Assembly: GCA_019614645.1 (NCBI GenBank)
Contig: JABWDB010000002.1
Coordinates: 14,917,501-14,981,500 of the forward strand
DNA: 64,000 bases
Reading direction: 5' to 3'
From: Stratiolaelaps scimitus
Lineage: Eukaryota; Arthropoda; Arachnida; Mesostigmata; Laelapidae
In this document: piece after piece, positions 11,601 through 23,400 of the stretch
How the letters are laid out: each line of letters begins with the position of its first letter
Position numbering within the stretch: position 1 is the stretch's first letter
Position numbers and translations under genes: made by a program
Notes under the pieces: model-generated
Told to the model about the DNA's origin: nothing
Databases searched by the model: none
What the model saw: only the letters and a program-made list of their open reading frames with translations

Positions 11601-13977
11601 AACAATAGTAGGAGCACAGTTAATTAAGGAGAGCTCCTCATGGTACGATGCGGCGAAGTGCTATACAGATCAATATGCTATATTTAAAGAGAGGACTTCC
11701 ATATTCGGTTGGAGGATAAGGTACGTCAGGCAGATACACGGTTGGCTTTAACCCTCTGGTGGCGTTCTCGTTGGCTAGCAACAATCCGCACAAAGGGAAT
11801 CACTGAAAAAAAAAATGCATTTTAGAATAATAAAGAAAATATCATAAAGTACCGACGTGAACCTGTGAACACTTACGCGACTGTTGACAAGGGCGAACTA
11901 TTGGTCGGCCGACCTTCAGCCGCCGCGGTTGCGACGGCCACTGCAGTTTCCATAATTTGAAGAGCAGCAACTGCTTTTGCGCCGTCTTCTTCTGCAAGCG
12001 CCGCCTCCTCTGCATCAGCCGCGTCTCCAAGAGCTCTAAGACAAAGGAAAGGACAATAGCAGTTTGAAAAGACGAACTAGCCAGTTCTAGACGCTAGAGA
12101 TTGATCGTTAAGGCTGTTCGGACCGATTGAGGGAGTGCACTAAGAGAGTTTACGGCCAAATCGTTTCGTGTCGGTGTCCAAGAAATGGTTGCCGAAAATG
12201 ACAAAAGGCGTAGATTTGTCCAGCCCACAGTACTACTGTGACGAATAAGGCTCATTATCGTAGGTTCGAGTCCCGCGAGGTGACATGTAGAAAACGCTTA
12301 AGCATCGTAAACACTGTAGTGCCATAAAAAATAAACTAATAAAACCTTTCCCCCTTTACGTGTAACCTTAGATCACTTTTGTAAACCTCCTTCGCTGCCT
12401 TCTCCATATGCATAAATTCCATTGACAGATGGGCGTTTTGGGTTGTTTTTTGTAACTTGCCACTTACTTTCTGAAATCGGGTGTCGTAGACGCCTCGCCG
12501 ATATGTGCGTGCCTAAAATGGGGAAAGAGTGAAATAACATTACAGCGTTATTATTTTCGTTTCGGCAAGAGACTTTCATAAAGCTGACCGTAACGGAACA
12601 CATTCGTCTAACATTCGTCCATTGTTATATGCATTATATATGGATTGATCTCGATAATATGCCAGTACAGTGTCAATTTGACAGACTACCGTTTACAACA
12701 CGAAAAACAACGCGAGCAGGATGCAACTCACCCTCGACGATCATCTTCGTCCCCTTGAACTGGGTGGCAGAAGAAGTCGATTCCCGATGTTGAAAAGCCG
12801 CCGGCGGGAAGCGGCAGTATTCTTTTGAATAGAACGGACTTCTTTAGCATCGATGTTGAACATCGCTGACAGCGTATATCGTGTACCCTGTGTGCCACCT
12901 GTCCAAATTCATCTACAGCATTCGGCCACCAAAGGGAGACAACTTAATCTCAGTGTATATATATATGAACGTGTGAACGCACTTCGAATCGATCTAATGT
13001 TTAATTTACATGAGTTGAGGTTGAGAACTAATGTTGCTAACTGTCCTTCGAAGTCGGCAGCAAATTGCACGAAAAATTAAAACGAGAACAAAGAGGTCGT
13101 TACTAGGTCGTGATACTATAGGCAAATTAAAAGGTAGCAGGTCGCGTTCTACCTCTCAGAAGTCCGGGCACCGGTGTGGCAGGCGGGTTGAGCAGTCTGC
13201 ATTTTATGATAGCCGCTCCTGACGAGGTATTGCAAACTAACGACAGCATTCCATCCTCAGACCTCGTCCAGGTATGGTCCGTATCAAATTGATCGAGTTT
13301 CGTCAGATCAAATGTGAACAACGCTGCAAATGAACGAACAAAGCCATGTTATTCTACAATAATGTTTATTCATGACAGATAGACACAAATGATTCAAGTA
13401 GAAATTACTACAGCTCATTGACAGCCTGTGAAAAGCCCATACTGACGTGGCATTTGAAAACGGATCCACTCGTTCCTGTCGACAGAATATAGCTGAACTT
13501 GGTTTGGGCCGAGACGAACTTGCACGTTTTCGTGCACTTCGGGTACTCGTAAAGATAGCGTGCAGATGTTATGACGGGGTCGAAACTCCATTAGGATTAC
13601 ACCCCGCAGCTTGCAATGACTTGCGGAAGCTGCCTCCTAAGACCAAAAGCATAGAAGATTAGACGTAATTCGAAGATAAGAAACACACTTATATAAGACT
13701 AGTTAACAATACGGCGATTGATAGGTACGACAATTAATAATAAGAAACATAAAGCACACGAAACTGATACGCTGTTGTTGAGTGTTCCCCCTGATCATTC
13801 GGCTCCTGGTGTCTACTGTCCTATTAACTATGTGTGCATGGTCGGTCAGATTATTTTGACGAAGAGTCTCAACCTTATGAAATCCAAATAGGAAACGACT
13901 AGTTTGCACTGACTTCCATGACTTACCACTTGGTCCGCGTCTAATATCAGTTGTTCTTGCGGTGCTGTGGTAGGCAT
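8618..13977 (-). CDS. UBE3D: UBE3D-like E3 ubiquitin-protein ligase (HECT-like)
   Basis: Twelve phase-consistent exons were joined (minus): 13977-13927, 13636-13447, 13323-13153, 12912-12732, 12512-12468, 12035-11877, 11596-11507, 11011-10858, 10493-10362, 10139-9864, 9454-9341 and 8830-8618, giving 591 residues. Family features appear in order: an N-terminal beta-rich stretch; CQRC at about 152-155 followed by RILPLPAGGF and FFCHP (to 188); CPHC at about 416-419 followed by SFYRVRV; the LVLWVMESD segment; and a C-terminal HKVLF...FDGYQVGYIDTLG end. UBE3D ligases were described as binding an E2 and mitotic cyclin. The vertebrate protein is about 390 residues; here the linker between CHP and CPHC is expanded, with an Ala/Glu-rich segment (about 213-265). 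The start MPTTAPQEQL follows a good acceptor. The donor of exon 10 (gttcgt) is the weakest junction. Confidence 0.82.
12215..12353 (+). mobile_element. tRNA-derived SINE copy
   Basis: A near-perfect Pol III B-box (ggttcgagtcc, 12263-12273) is followed by the family body (gaggtgacatgtag...gcttaagcatcgtaaa) and an A-rich tail (aataaactaataaaacctt). It lies in an intron of the UBE3D-like gene, in the opposite orientation to it. Confidence 0.72.
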
Positions 13978-14060
13978 CTTGCCTGGTGATCGTCTCTCCG
14001 GTTCCCTAGTGGAAAAAGAAATGAAGGGAACGGAAGAAAATCCCTTCTCCTTCGAATTCT
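13978..14060 (-). other. Probable 5' UTR exon part of the UBE3D-like gene
   Basis: On the minus strand a good acceptor (tgtatttgcag) ends at 14061, and the exon then runs to the start codon at 13977. The upstream non-coding exon and promoter were not located; they should lie between 14.1 and 20 kb. Confidence 0.5.
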
Positions 14061-14841
14061 CTGCAAATACACATGTAGTTAGAGACGTAGAGTGATTCAA
14101 AATGAAAATCAAAGGGAGAATGGCACAAATGTTCCCGCGGATACGAAATGCGTTAAAACTTTGCTTCAGTTTTAAGAATCTGATGAGAATTTAAGCGGAG
14201 TTCGCCGTCCTTTGAAGAAACGTCCCCGGACTCTTTGCGGCCCCGTTTCTTTTAACGCGTTTATGTAAAGCAAAATGTATTCAAATACAAAATACCGAAA
14301 TCGTAGCTAAACCCTTCCATATTTCTGCTATATTTTCACTGTTGTCGCTCCCTATAGGCTTTTCCGCACGAAATCACTGGTGTCTCGTGTAGTCTTAAAT
14401 CTGTCCTATATAAACCCAACTCACAGGGAAGGGAGGAGGTATTTGGGGCCAAACATTGATTTCTGTAATTGTGATTTCCACTAAAATTATATTGAACAGT
14501 TACAAAAGATTGTTCACTACAAGTTGTGAGAGTATTCGGATAATGCACTAGTATAGCGCTTGTCCTTTCCCATATAGACCCACGGTTGAGGATAACACAA
14601 TTGGGTGATCAGATTACTTCAATATTATGCAGTGGGAGAACTGAATTCGTGTAGCAAGGTAACATGAGAACTACAATGGTATATGTGTTCCTGCACTGTT
14701 TTGAGGCTATAGTTAAGGTATGAACTCTAATAGTCACTAAATCGATTTTCGAGCAATACAGCTTCGGATAGAGGAATCACATTACTTTTCTTGATAGCAA
14801 TTCACCTACTGATTGTGGTCTCGGTAAACCAGCCTTCATAG

Positions 14842-14911
14842 TAAAGGTAAAGCTTTATTGGTTTGTTAAAGGAGCTACACCCTTATATGTCATGCAGCGG
14901 GGCTCGAACCT
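14842..14911 (-). mobile_element. tRNA-derived SINE copy, 5' truncated
   Basis: The minus strand reads aggttcgagccccgctgcatgacat, then the body gtagctcctttaacaaacc and tail aataaagctttacc. It lies just before the first member of the 51-bp direct repeat at 14923. Confidence 0.75.
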
Positions 14912-14922
14912 AAAATATAACT

Positions 14923-14973
14923 CATAAAAATATAGTTAATATCATTAAGTATTACAGTTTAGTACTCGTTTAG
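14923..14973 (+). repeat. 51-bp direct repeat, copy A
   Basis: Starts cataaaaatatagttaat and ends gtactcgtttag. Nearly identical to 15234-15284, with only a few mismatches, in the same orientation 311 bp away. It abuts a SINE. Confidence 0.85.
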
Positions 14974-15233
14974 CAAGAAAATTGTTGATCGTATCTCGAT
15001 ATACGTTAGCCAATATAAAAAAACATTGCCGGTGAATAGTCTTTAATTGCGGACAGAGAATCCAGTGCAACCGCATAGGATCGTATAGAAGTGATAAAAG
15101 ACGATAAAAGAGGTGTTAAAAAAGTGATAAAATGAAGACCACAATGAACAATAACAATCATGTTAATAGCAGTAGTGGAGGTGAAATGTTGGCTGTGGGT
15201 CAGCCCGGAAAATGTATTTATTCAGTATATAAG

Positions 15234-15284
15234 CATAAAAATATAGTTAATAACATTAAGTATTATAGTTTCGTACTCGTTTAG
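15234..15284 (+). repeat. 51-bp direct repeat, copy B
   Basis: Second copy of the repeat described at 14923-14973. Mismatches are scattered (atcatt/aacatt, attaca/attata, tttagt/ttcgt), so the duplication is not recent. Confidence 0.85.
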
Positions 15285-18200
15285 TTCGCCTCATTCACCT
15301 GTAAGATGGCTTTTAGCTCACCCCGTACTTATGGAAATGTCTTCGCGTAAAGGTGATCGATTAAGACGTATTCGAAAAAAAGTACTGTATATTCAAGCAC
15401 AGTCACACTGGGTGCACACTTTAAGAGCGAATCCGCAATCGAACACCCCAATTCTTCCCGGCATCTGCGCGCACCACGATCAGCTGAAAACTGTGATCAG
15501 CTGAACGCACGTGCGAGGGTGGGAGAGGGAGCGCGAATTTTTGAAACTCGCACATTTAACCTTTTGGACATGCCTTTTTCAGATCCATTCGCATTGACGA
15601 GCAAGAAACGGAAGCGTGCTGTAACATACCGAATCAAGCTCATACCTAAAGAAACGAAATTCGTCTTTGGTACCTACAACGTCTCCGTGCCACCATGTCA
15701 CCACCCGCACACGTTCGGTGCCACCACCCGATGGTCGTTGCGGGAGACGCTGTTCGGAGAATAGCCCCGTTCCCGGTCTAGTTCGAGCCAACTTCGTACC
15801 ATTCGTGAGACTATCCGTGGTTCGTTTTCCTGATGAGTTGTCTCATTGGAACGCTCTATATCTATGGGGTCTGGCCAGCGGCTCGATAGCTAGCGGCAGG
15901 GAACAGGCTAGGCATACGGGAGCATTGCTTACCGCCCCGCTCGCCTGTATGCGTGCACCAGTTGTCTATTTTCTTTCTACATTTTCCTAAAACTCCCGAG
16001 CGCCGTTTTTTCGTGCAGTGGTGCTTTCAGTGGCTTGCTGCGTGCTGCGGGTGCGCTTGCCGCCGATGTTCCTACTGAAACGGCTGATGTGATCAGCGCA
16101 CGGTGGCCGAAGTAGTTACGTCCATTCGGCAGGAGCAGCTGCAGCAGCAGCCGCTGCCGTAGCACAAGCACATCTTGCTGCATATGCTAGACGAGGCGAC
16201 AGGACGGGTAGCAGCAGTTGCAGGCGAGTCCGTCATAGGGCCCCCAGACGAGCCGGTGTCCCTTCGTCAACGGCAACGAGCAACGAAGGACACTTAAGTA
16301 GCTGGTTGGTTGAACAACTTACTTTGTGTTCGTACATGCGGCGACAACGCAGAGAGCAATCGAGAGTTTTTTCTACAACTACACACTCCTACAGCCGTAC
16401 AGTTACTTTCGTTGTGTGAACACCTGAAATTAGTCGGTAGACCTATGGAATACAACTGTTATTAGCAACAGGAAGGATAGAAAGGCTCAGTGTGCGTGTG
16501 TGCGTGTGCATGTGGGGGGGAATAGGCTGCCTCCTGGTCTTCGAACGTGTACACAGTGAGTGCGAGTGTCTGTATCTCTCTGTCTATCTTGACTTGATTA
16601 TTATCCACATTTTTACTATTGATTTATTAATGCGTGATCTGTGTGTATGTATGGGGGTGCTTCACGTTGATAGACGGCCGTTTTCGTGAGGTCGCAGTGC
16701 TTCCTAGAGCAGGTGCTCGTGCTCTGACCTAAGTGGCACCGCGAGACTCGAGCACATCTGGCCGAGACAGCGGCTTGCCCTCCAACGGAGCATGATCGTG
16801 GGGTGGTGCAACTAAGCGAGAGGGGCCATGGTGTCATGTCACGTTCGAATTTCGATCTCCAGCAATCGTGAGGAGAGATAGCCGAAAGGTCGTCGCTGAA
16901 CGAACCCGCTCGTCGTTGCTCAGGAGGTAGGTTTGCTGCTTGGTTAGCAATGGAGGAGAGAGAATAATCAATTTGTGATATAGCTTCTGATTAAATCGCT
17001 ATTCATATGAAAACCGTGCGAAGGTCTAGTCGTTCTATCAGCCCATGAATTCGCAGGTTCCGGGTACTAGATCTAAATGATACATAGTTGAATTTCGAAC
17101 GAGAGATGTACCATCTTAATCGTGGCTATTATACCGATATTCCTGTGTGATGTATTCTATGCTCTTGAGCAATTACGACGAGAAATCGAAGCCACACGGA
17201 TACCAAACGCATGTTCCCGTAATAGCCGTTTGCAGTGCGTCGACTGCGAACAGCTGTGTGCCTTGTCCGCTACCCTGCTCTGTCTCGTTACGGCCTAGTC
17301 TGTCAAGTTTGCCACAGAGCTATGTCGATCGTAGACCACTTGGATAGCATCGCAACGGGAGTTGACACCTTGCTGGTCATGCTGTGCGTCTACGAAATAA
17401 TTGTCCTCTTTGCCTACAATGGTGTGGTGGCACTAATTATTAACAGCTATTAGCACAATGGCTGGTCGGTCTGGTAGCACGTATGGGGGACGAAATTTCC
17501 CCATTTTTGCCACTTTAAATATTTGTTTGTGCCTCTGTGAGAGAGTTTGTATGCGTACGTCGGAGCTGTTATCATGTGTTCGTAAATTGACTCGGTGTGT
17601 TCGACTAGTCCACTGACCGGCTGGCTAGGCTGAACCAGACAACGGAGGCAGCAGCAGCCGCACTAGCACGAGGAGGTGTATCGTAACAGGCCAGGGACAG
17701 TTATCCGCTGCAATAACTGTCAGGGTCGCCCCGAAATGAAAGACGCAGCCACCAGCCCCGCAGCTTATCGGTTCCGTAGTCCGTCCGTGTTTATTGCCAA
17801 GACACACCAACCATATGGCAATAGCGTGCTTGTGAGTGCCTATGAACAATGAACTGTGCGTGGCGGATTCGTCAAAGAAGCAGTTGACCACTTTCTTAAC
17901 CGTCGTTAAATTATACAATAGCCAAGATCTGTCTAACTTCTGTTGATCAGCTCTGCTCGATGTGCATATCCAAGTGGTCCAAGTTAGCTTGACGTGGACT
18001 TTCGCGAGGGCGCTCCCCGCATAGTAACCAGGCAGACGTCCCTCTGTGCGAATATAGATATAAAAATTTACTCTCATCTTTGCATTCGGGTAATTCAAAT
18101 CTCGCAGACACTATCCTCATAATGAGCGAGAAGAAATTGTTTATTAGTTGCAATAATAAGCATAAGAGTAATAATAATAATGGTTATAAACTCATAATAT

Positions 18201-19655
18201 AGTAACAATGATAGCAATTAAGGTACGTAGTCATGTCATCGTCTCGCGTTTCAACAACGACTTGGTCTCTAATATCACAACTGGTGTCCTCTTGGACTGA
18301 TTCGAATGCTCCCTCACCTATTCGTTCATGTGGATTTATGAAGTGGACTCTTGATCTACAATACTTAATGGCTGAGGTCAGCCTGTGACTACCTGCACCG
18401 AGTGATTCTTGCTGTTGTCATTGTTCGAAAAGCTTACGTAGCGTTTTCGCTGTGACGTGACGTCGCTCTCATTCGCTGCCAATCGCCAGTGAATTTCTAT
18501 TACGACACTGGTTAAGGTAACTGTTATTTAAATGTCCGGGTGGTGTCCAGTGGAATGACACGCGTGGCAAAGCGCGGAAACAACTATGGCAATGGAGCGG
18601 CGGGCCGCAGTGAAGTAGAGCCATCATGTCAGTCTCATATACTGCTGCTATTATATACAGCTGTTGTAGTATAGGGCCTGCAGCAACAGTTTTCGTTGCC
18701 GCCTATTCTATGGTAATAGCCAGTCAATGAAGGTGACGGTGTGGCGGGGCCATTGGTTCAGCGCGGTGCCAAATTGATAGGAGAGAGAGACTGAGGAGGG
18801 ACCGCGAACAGGTGACCAAGGCGGCCCGCGACAACAACAACACTCGTTGTCAAGACCAGCAGCAGCAGCGAATAGAGAGCGCCACAGGGTAGAGGACCAA
18901 TACTATTACGTTCATGTCAATGGCTCGTTCAGTTGTTTCCATGTATATGTGTGTATCGACATCTATAGTGGACACTGTTGTTTGGGCTGCAGTGGGCCAG
19001 GCTATTGTTTTGCCGGCGTTCGCAATAAGTAGAGAGAGGCCAGCCGTCGCGCCACGTAGGAAGGGGGAGGGCGGGGTTCTTGTTATATGATAATCGACTT
19101 GAAAGGCAATGTGACTTAATGAGACGAACGCCTAATGACCCTTGGTGGCTACAATTTCTGTGCTTTTTAGCTTGTTTTTATCTACTAGTAGAATAACTGA
19201 TGATACCGAGAGTACGATACACAAGTAACTATTGTACATATACAATACAGAGGTCGAAATTTACGTCTTGTAATTGTCTCAGTGTCAGAATGAGCATGAA
19301 TAGACATCCGTCTATAGGAACTATAGTAGATCTATAACCTAGGAAACTTTGTCATCTTATCGATACAAACAAGACTTCGATTGTTTTATGAAGTAGGATA
19401 TTCCAAAAATCAGAAGATTCTATAATATCAGCTTAAATCGACATGCCCCAGGTTCGCAAATGTATGGATTTATGACATGCAAGTATGAACGATACTCAAC
19501 ATATACAACTGGGCTATTATAGAGCTTCCATCTATTCACTGCATCTTCATTGAGCGAATTCGCCAATAGACGTTAGAGTCTCTGCGCCTCTGGATGCTAA
19601 ATCGATAGCGATTAGCCGATTAATTGATAAACGCGTCTTGAATCGTTTATATGAG

Positions 19656-19681
19656 AAGGGCAACTCTATAGAGTTGCCCTT
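19656..19681. repeat. Perfect 26-bp palindrome
   Basis: aagggcaactctatagagtt followed by gccctt is its own reverse complement across all 26 bases, with tata at the centre. It could fold as an 11-bp stem or bind a dimeric factor; no gene boundary explains it as a terminator. Confidence 0.9.
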
Positions 19682-20463
19682 GATATTGTATTTATATGTA
19701 ATAAAAATCGTAATACTGGTCATTAATAATAATCATAAGTATAATACACAACAATAAAAATATTGTTATTATTAATCCCAACGATTCGGTCACCCTGCGC
19801 TTTGCTTTTGATAAGCATGCTTAGCATTCAAAAATATCTGTTTGTTGTTTCGAAATTGGTATTTTCAGGAGTGAACACTTCACCCTCGGCGATCATGTCC
19901 CATAGCGGCAGCATATTGAGGAGGAACCGCTATCCAAAGGGTAGGACTAATCGACTAAATGAACCCAACACAATGTAGATCGCTAATTGACGAACTCTCT
20001 ACGACGAGATGCTTCTTGACGATACTGTAACTCGAAACTGAATCATGTCTGCAAGGAATGGAAATTTGACTCATGTGTGTCGTTTATCGCGGAAATCTCT
20101 GTGCATTCCCTAAGTACATAATATAAGTAGAAGTAGTTGCGAGATTATATATTGCTAAGATAGATACTTTTATTATACAAAGTCTCATTGGCGTAGAGTA
20201 CAATTGTATGCAGATCACAGCTATATGAAGTGTATACAGCGTATTTTTTTCGCGTGGTAGCCACATTGATTGCGTATTGCCAGGGATAGTTTGCTAGATT
20301 GACGAGATCGTTCGTGGTCCTGCTGTATATACTGGGGTCGAGTCTCCTAGAAGCCTCCTATTGTACCATGGATATTCGTCGTTCCCGAAGAATCTAGTAA
20401 GGATAATAGCTTCACCCACCGTAATCTCGGTTTACTTCCATCTTTGACAACTGACCATTATAG

Positions 20464-23400
20464 TGAAGCCGGATGGAGGATTGAACACTCAGGGGTCGTG
20501 GCAGGCACAAGATCTATCCGTGCCTTCGCCGCTGGCCACCCCAACGTCGACAGGCCAACCGTCGCATCAGCACACGATGTCGCCGCAATCCGGTGGCAAC
20601 AACTCCGTCCATGACTATCAGCAACATCAGCAGCAACAGCAGCAGGTGCAGCAACACTACAACAATAGCCACCACAACATGAGTCAGAGTCTGTACAACA
20701 ACAACAACAATAATAACAACAACAATAACAGCCCGAACGTGATAAATCACAACAACGACAACAACAATACGAGTGGCAACAGTAGCCATTATTTGTATCA
20801 AACGGTTACCGCCCCAACGCCCAGTAGTATCAGCGACAACAACAATAGCAATATCATGATGATGGTCACCCCCACGACGACGACAGCAGCAGCAGCAACA
20901 ACAACAACAACCGCACAAATGTACAACAATACCGCTACCGTACAGCACGATAACGTGCACAGCAGTGGCGCCGGCCAGTATAGCGCTGGTGGACAGACGA
21001 CGATCACTGCGGCCGCGACGACGAACGATGAATGGGGAGCTTGGGAAGAGCAGGTTCGTCTCTAACCGTGAATTAATCTGTGAATTAATTGAATATGGTG
21101 TGCTTGTTTGTCGATGCTTGCTAACCAATCATTAACTCAGTGGTGGTTCATCCGTCAATCATTCGGGGGATCGCTTGTAGCTGGGATTGGGCCGGAGATG
21201 TTGGGTGACGCGCATGTGCCTGTCCTCTAGCTAATTTGCCTTGGAATCAGGTATAGAGGGGTATAGAGGGAGTGAGTGAGATCTGGACATGACTCGTCGA
21301 CTAGCGGTGTGAACAAACGCACCGCAAATTGTGTACCAAGGCTCATTTTGATGCCTGAGGTGCAGAAGAAGCAGGGACTGTAGATTGTTGCGTTATTGAT
21401 AACGTACAATCGGGAAGATTGTACAACAGAATAGCCCGAAACCGTAATTCTTGTTCGCTTTGTCTCTCAACTCAATAAAACTGAATTTTCCTGCACGCTT
21501 ACCACATTTTGCGCCGCTGCGAACGTCTTCAACCGAATTTTGAATCATATCCAATAAAATCGAGCTGACACTCGAGTTTTGACGAATCTGGAATCTCGAC
21601 CCAGTATTAGAAAGGCACAAACTGAAATAGGTGCTCTTATTTTTCACCAGGGAAAGATTGTGACTATCGCATTGCATAGCTCTATTGCTTCGGACAAAAT
21701 GTTCGCTCTGCTTCGCATTTTGCAGAACTATCAACGACTAACTCGTCAACATGTAACGTCAAAAATTATAGCCCATCGGGTGTATTGTATGTTGCCCGCA
21801 TGTACTCAATACTCATGCATGAACTAATAGCTAATGACTAAAGCTCGCGGAAATTTAATTTTACCAACTATCGATCTATCCGAAATGTACCTTTACTACA
21901 TGAAGCCTTCCACCATGCGTGTAATGGCCTCCTATATGGGGGTTCTATTGGGAGAAATAAGTGATGCCATTGATGATGGTTGGCTTCAGTACGAGTTCTG
22001 CTACTCTATTTATAATAATTACTACTACTGCTACTACTATACTAATTGGACGAACTACTCTTTAATTCACTAACTGGGCTACACGGTGGTGTTCTTGGTC
22101 TCGTTTCTCTTCGTATTTGGGGGTTGATCGTCAACGACCCGCCGCTCATTTTCACTCAAATCTTCATGCGCGTGTCTGTCTCGTAATCTTCGGAAATCTT
22201 GTACCTGCTGCTCGACATCCGTTTGCATGCATGGCCGTCGTAATTCAGGGCGAAGGCTGGCGATGGGAAACCACAGCCGGCGGAGATAGTTCCGGAAGCA
22301 AATTCAGCAGCTCCGTCGCTGCCGGTCACCATAACTCGCTCGCGCAGAAACAACAGCAGCACCAGCAGCAGCAGCACGATATGACTTCAGTACAACAGAC
22401 CCAATTGTTGCATAATCAGGCTACTACAGCTGGTTACCACCAGCAGCAGCAGCAGCAATCTCATCACGCAAATTTTCAGAGCTCGCAACAACAACAACAA
22501 CCGCAACCATATCACGCGAATCAGGTGAACCACCTTCAGCAGAATGAAGCGCCTTCGTTACCGGAGGAACACAACCAGCAGCAACAACAACAACAGCAAC
22601 AACATTTACAACAACAACAACAGTTACAACAACACCAGCAGCAGCAGCAACAACAACAGCAGCAGCAGCGAGCAGCGCAACAGATGCAATATGATAACAA
22701 TAACAGCGTTGTATCTGGTGGCGATGCACTCAATCAAAATTCGCAGGATGTAAGTAGCAATTGTAAGACAAAGGAGAGGTATGCTATTTACAACAGCACC
22801 CGCCTTCCACGAAGCAGCTGTCGTTCAAACTCCTGCGCACTTGCCGATCTCTTCATCTTCGCCACGATACATCATCCTCGCCCCATCCACCTCCCCACCC
22901 ACCAACCCCCCGCCCCCCGCTATCCTCTTGACAAAATCCGACGCGCCAGAGTATAGTTTTCTGGACACACTGTGAACAGACGCACGTTTCACCCGAGACA
23001 CAGACACTCGCTGCAGGCATCGGTTATTTGCATGAATTGCCGTCTGTTTTGTTTCTCTATTTGTGGAATCACCTAATTTGTGATATCAATCAATACTATT
23101 CAACATTTTGGCTTTGTGGAAATCATTGTGATTAATAAAGATAATAATGTATAGGAGTTATTACGCAGCCTTCTCGTGTTAGTTGCAATAGGAGACGTTA
23201 CTGACGAGGTGAATTTCCCGAGTTCTCGATAAGATCAGCAAGCGCTGTCACTCCCCAAAGTTCTCTCGCTCGAACTCGGTCTCTGCTCGTGAAATATTTC
23301 TCCTATCTAAATGTTGCTGCTTTTTTTCTTCTCTCTAGGGAGGATGGAACGACTGGGGCGATCAAGGTGGTTGGGGCAGTTGGGATAATGCAGGCAGCAA

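Larger units (their letters stand above)
14061..20463. other. Long region between UBE3D-like and Sec16 start
   Basis: The two flanking genes diverge across this region, so it should hold their promoters and 5' non-coding exons. GC-richer patches occur near 15.4-16.3 kb and 18.5-19.1 kb. A doubled gatcagctgaa sits at 15479-15505. No coding exon is convincing; a 157-codon minus frame (17625-18098) has no recognisable domain. It also contains a SINE, a 51-bp direct repeat and a 26-bp palindrome. Confidence 0.5.

Noticed and set aside
17625..18098. 157-codon minus-strand frame
   Set aside because: Lacks an ATG near its start, and the translation looks random with no repeated or conserved motif.
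20514..21128. 204-codon minus-strand open frame rich in Val and Cys
   Set aside because: Antisense shadow of the Asn/Gln-rich first Sec16 exon, with no acceptor or donor logic.
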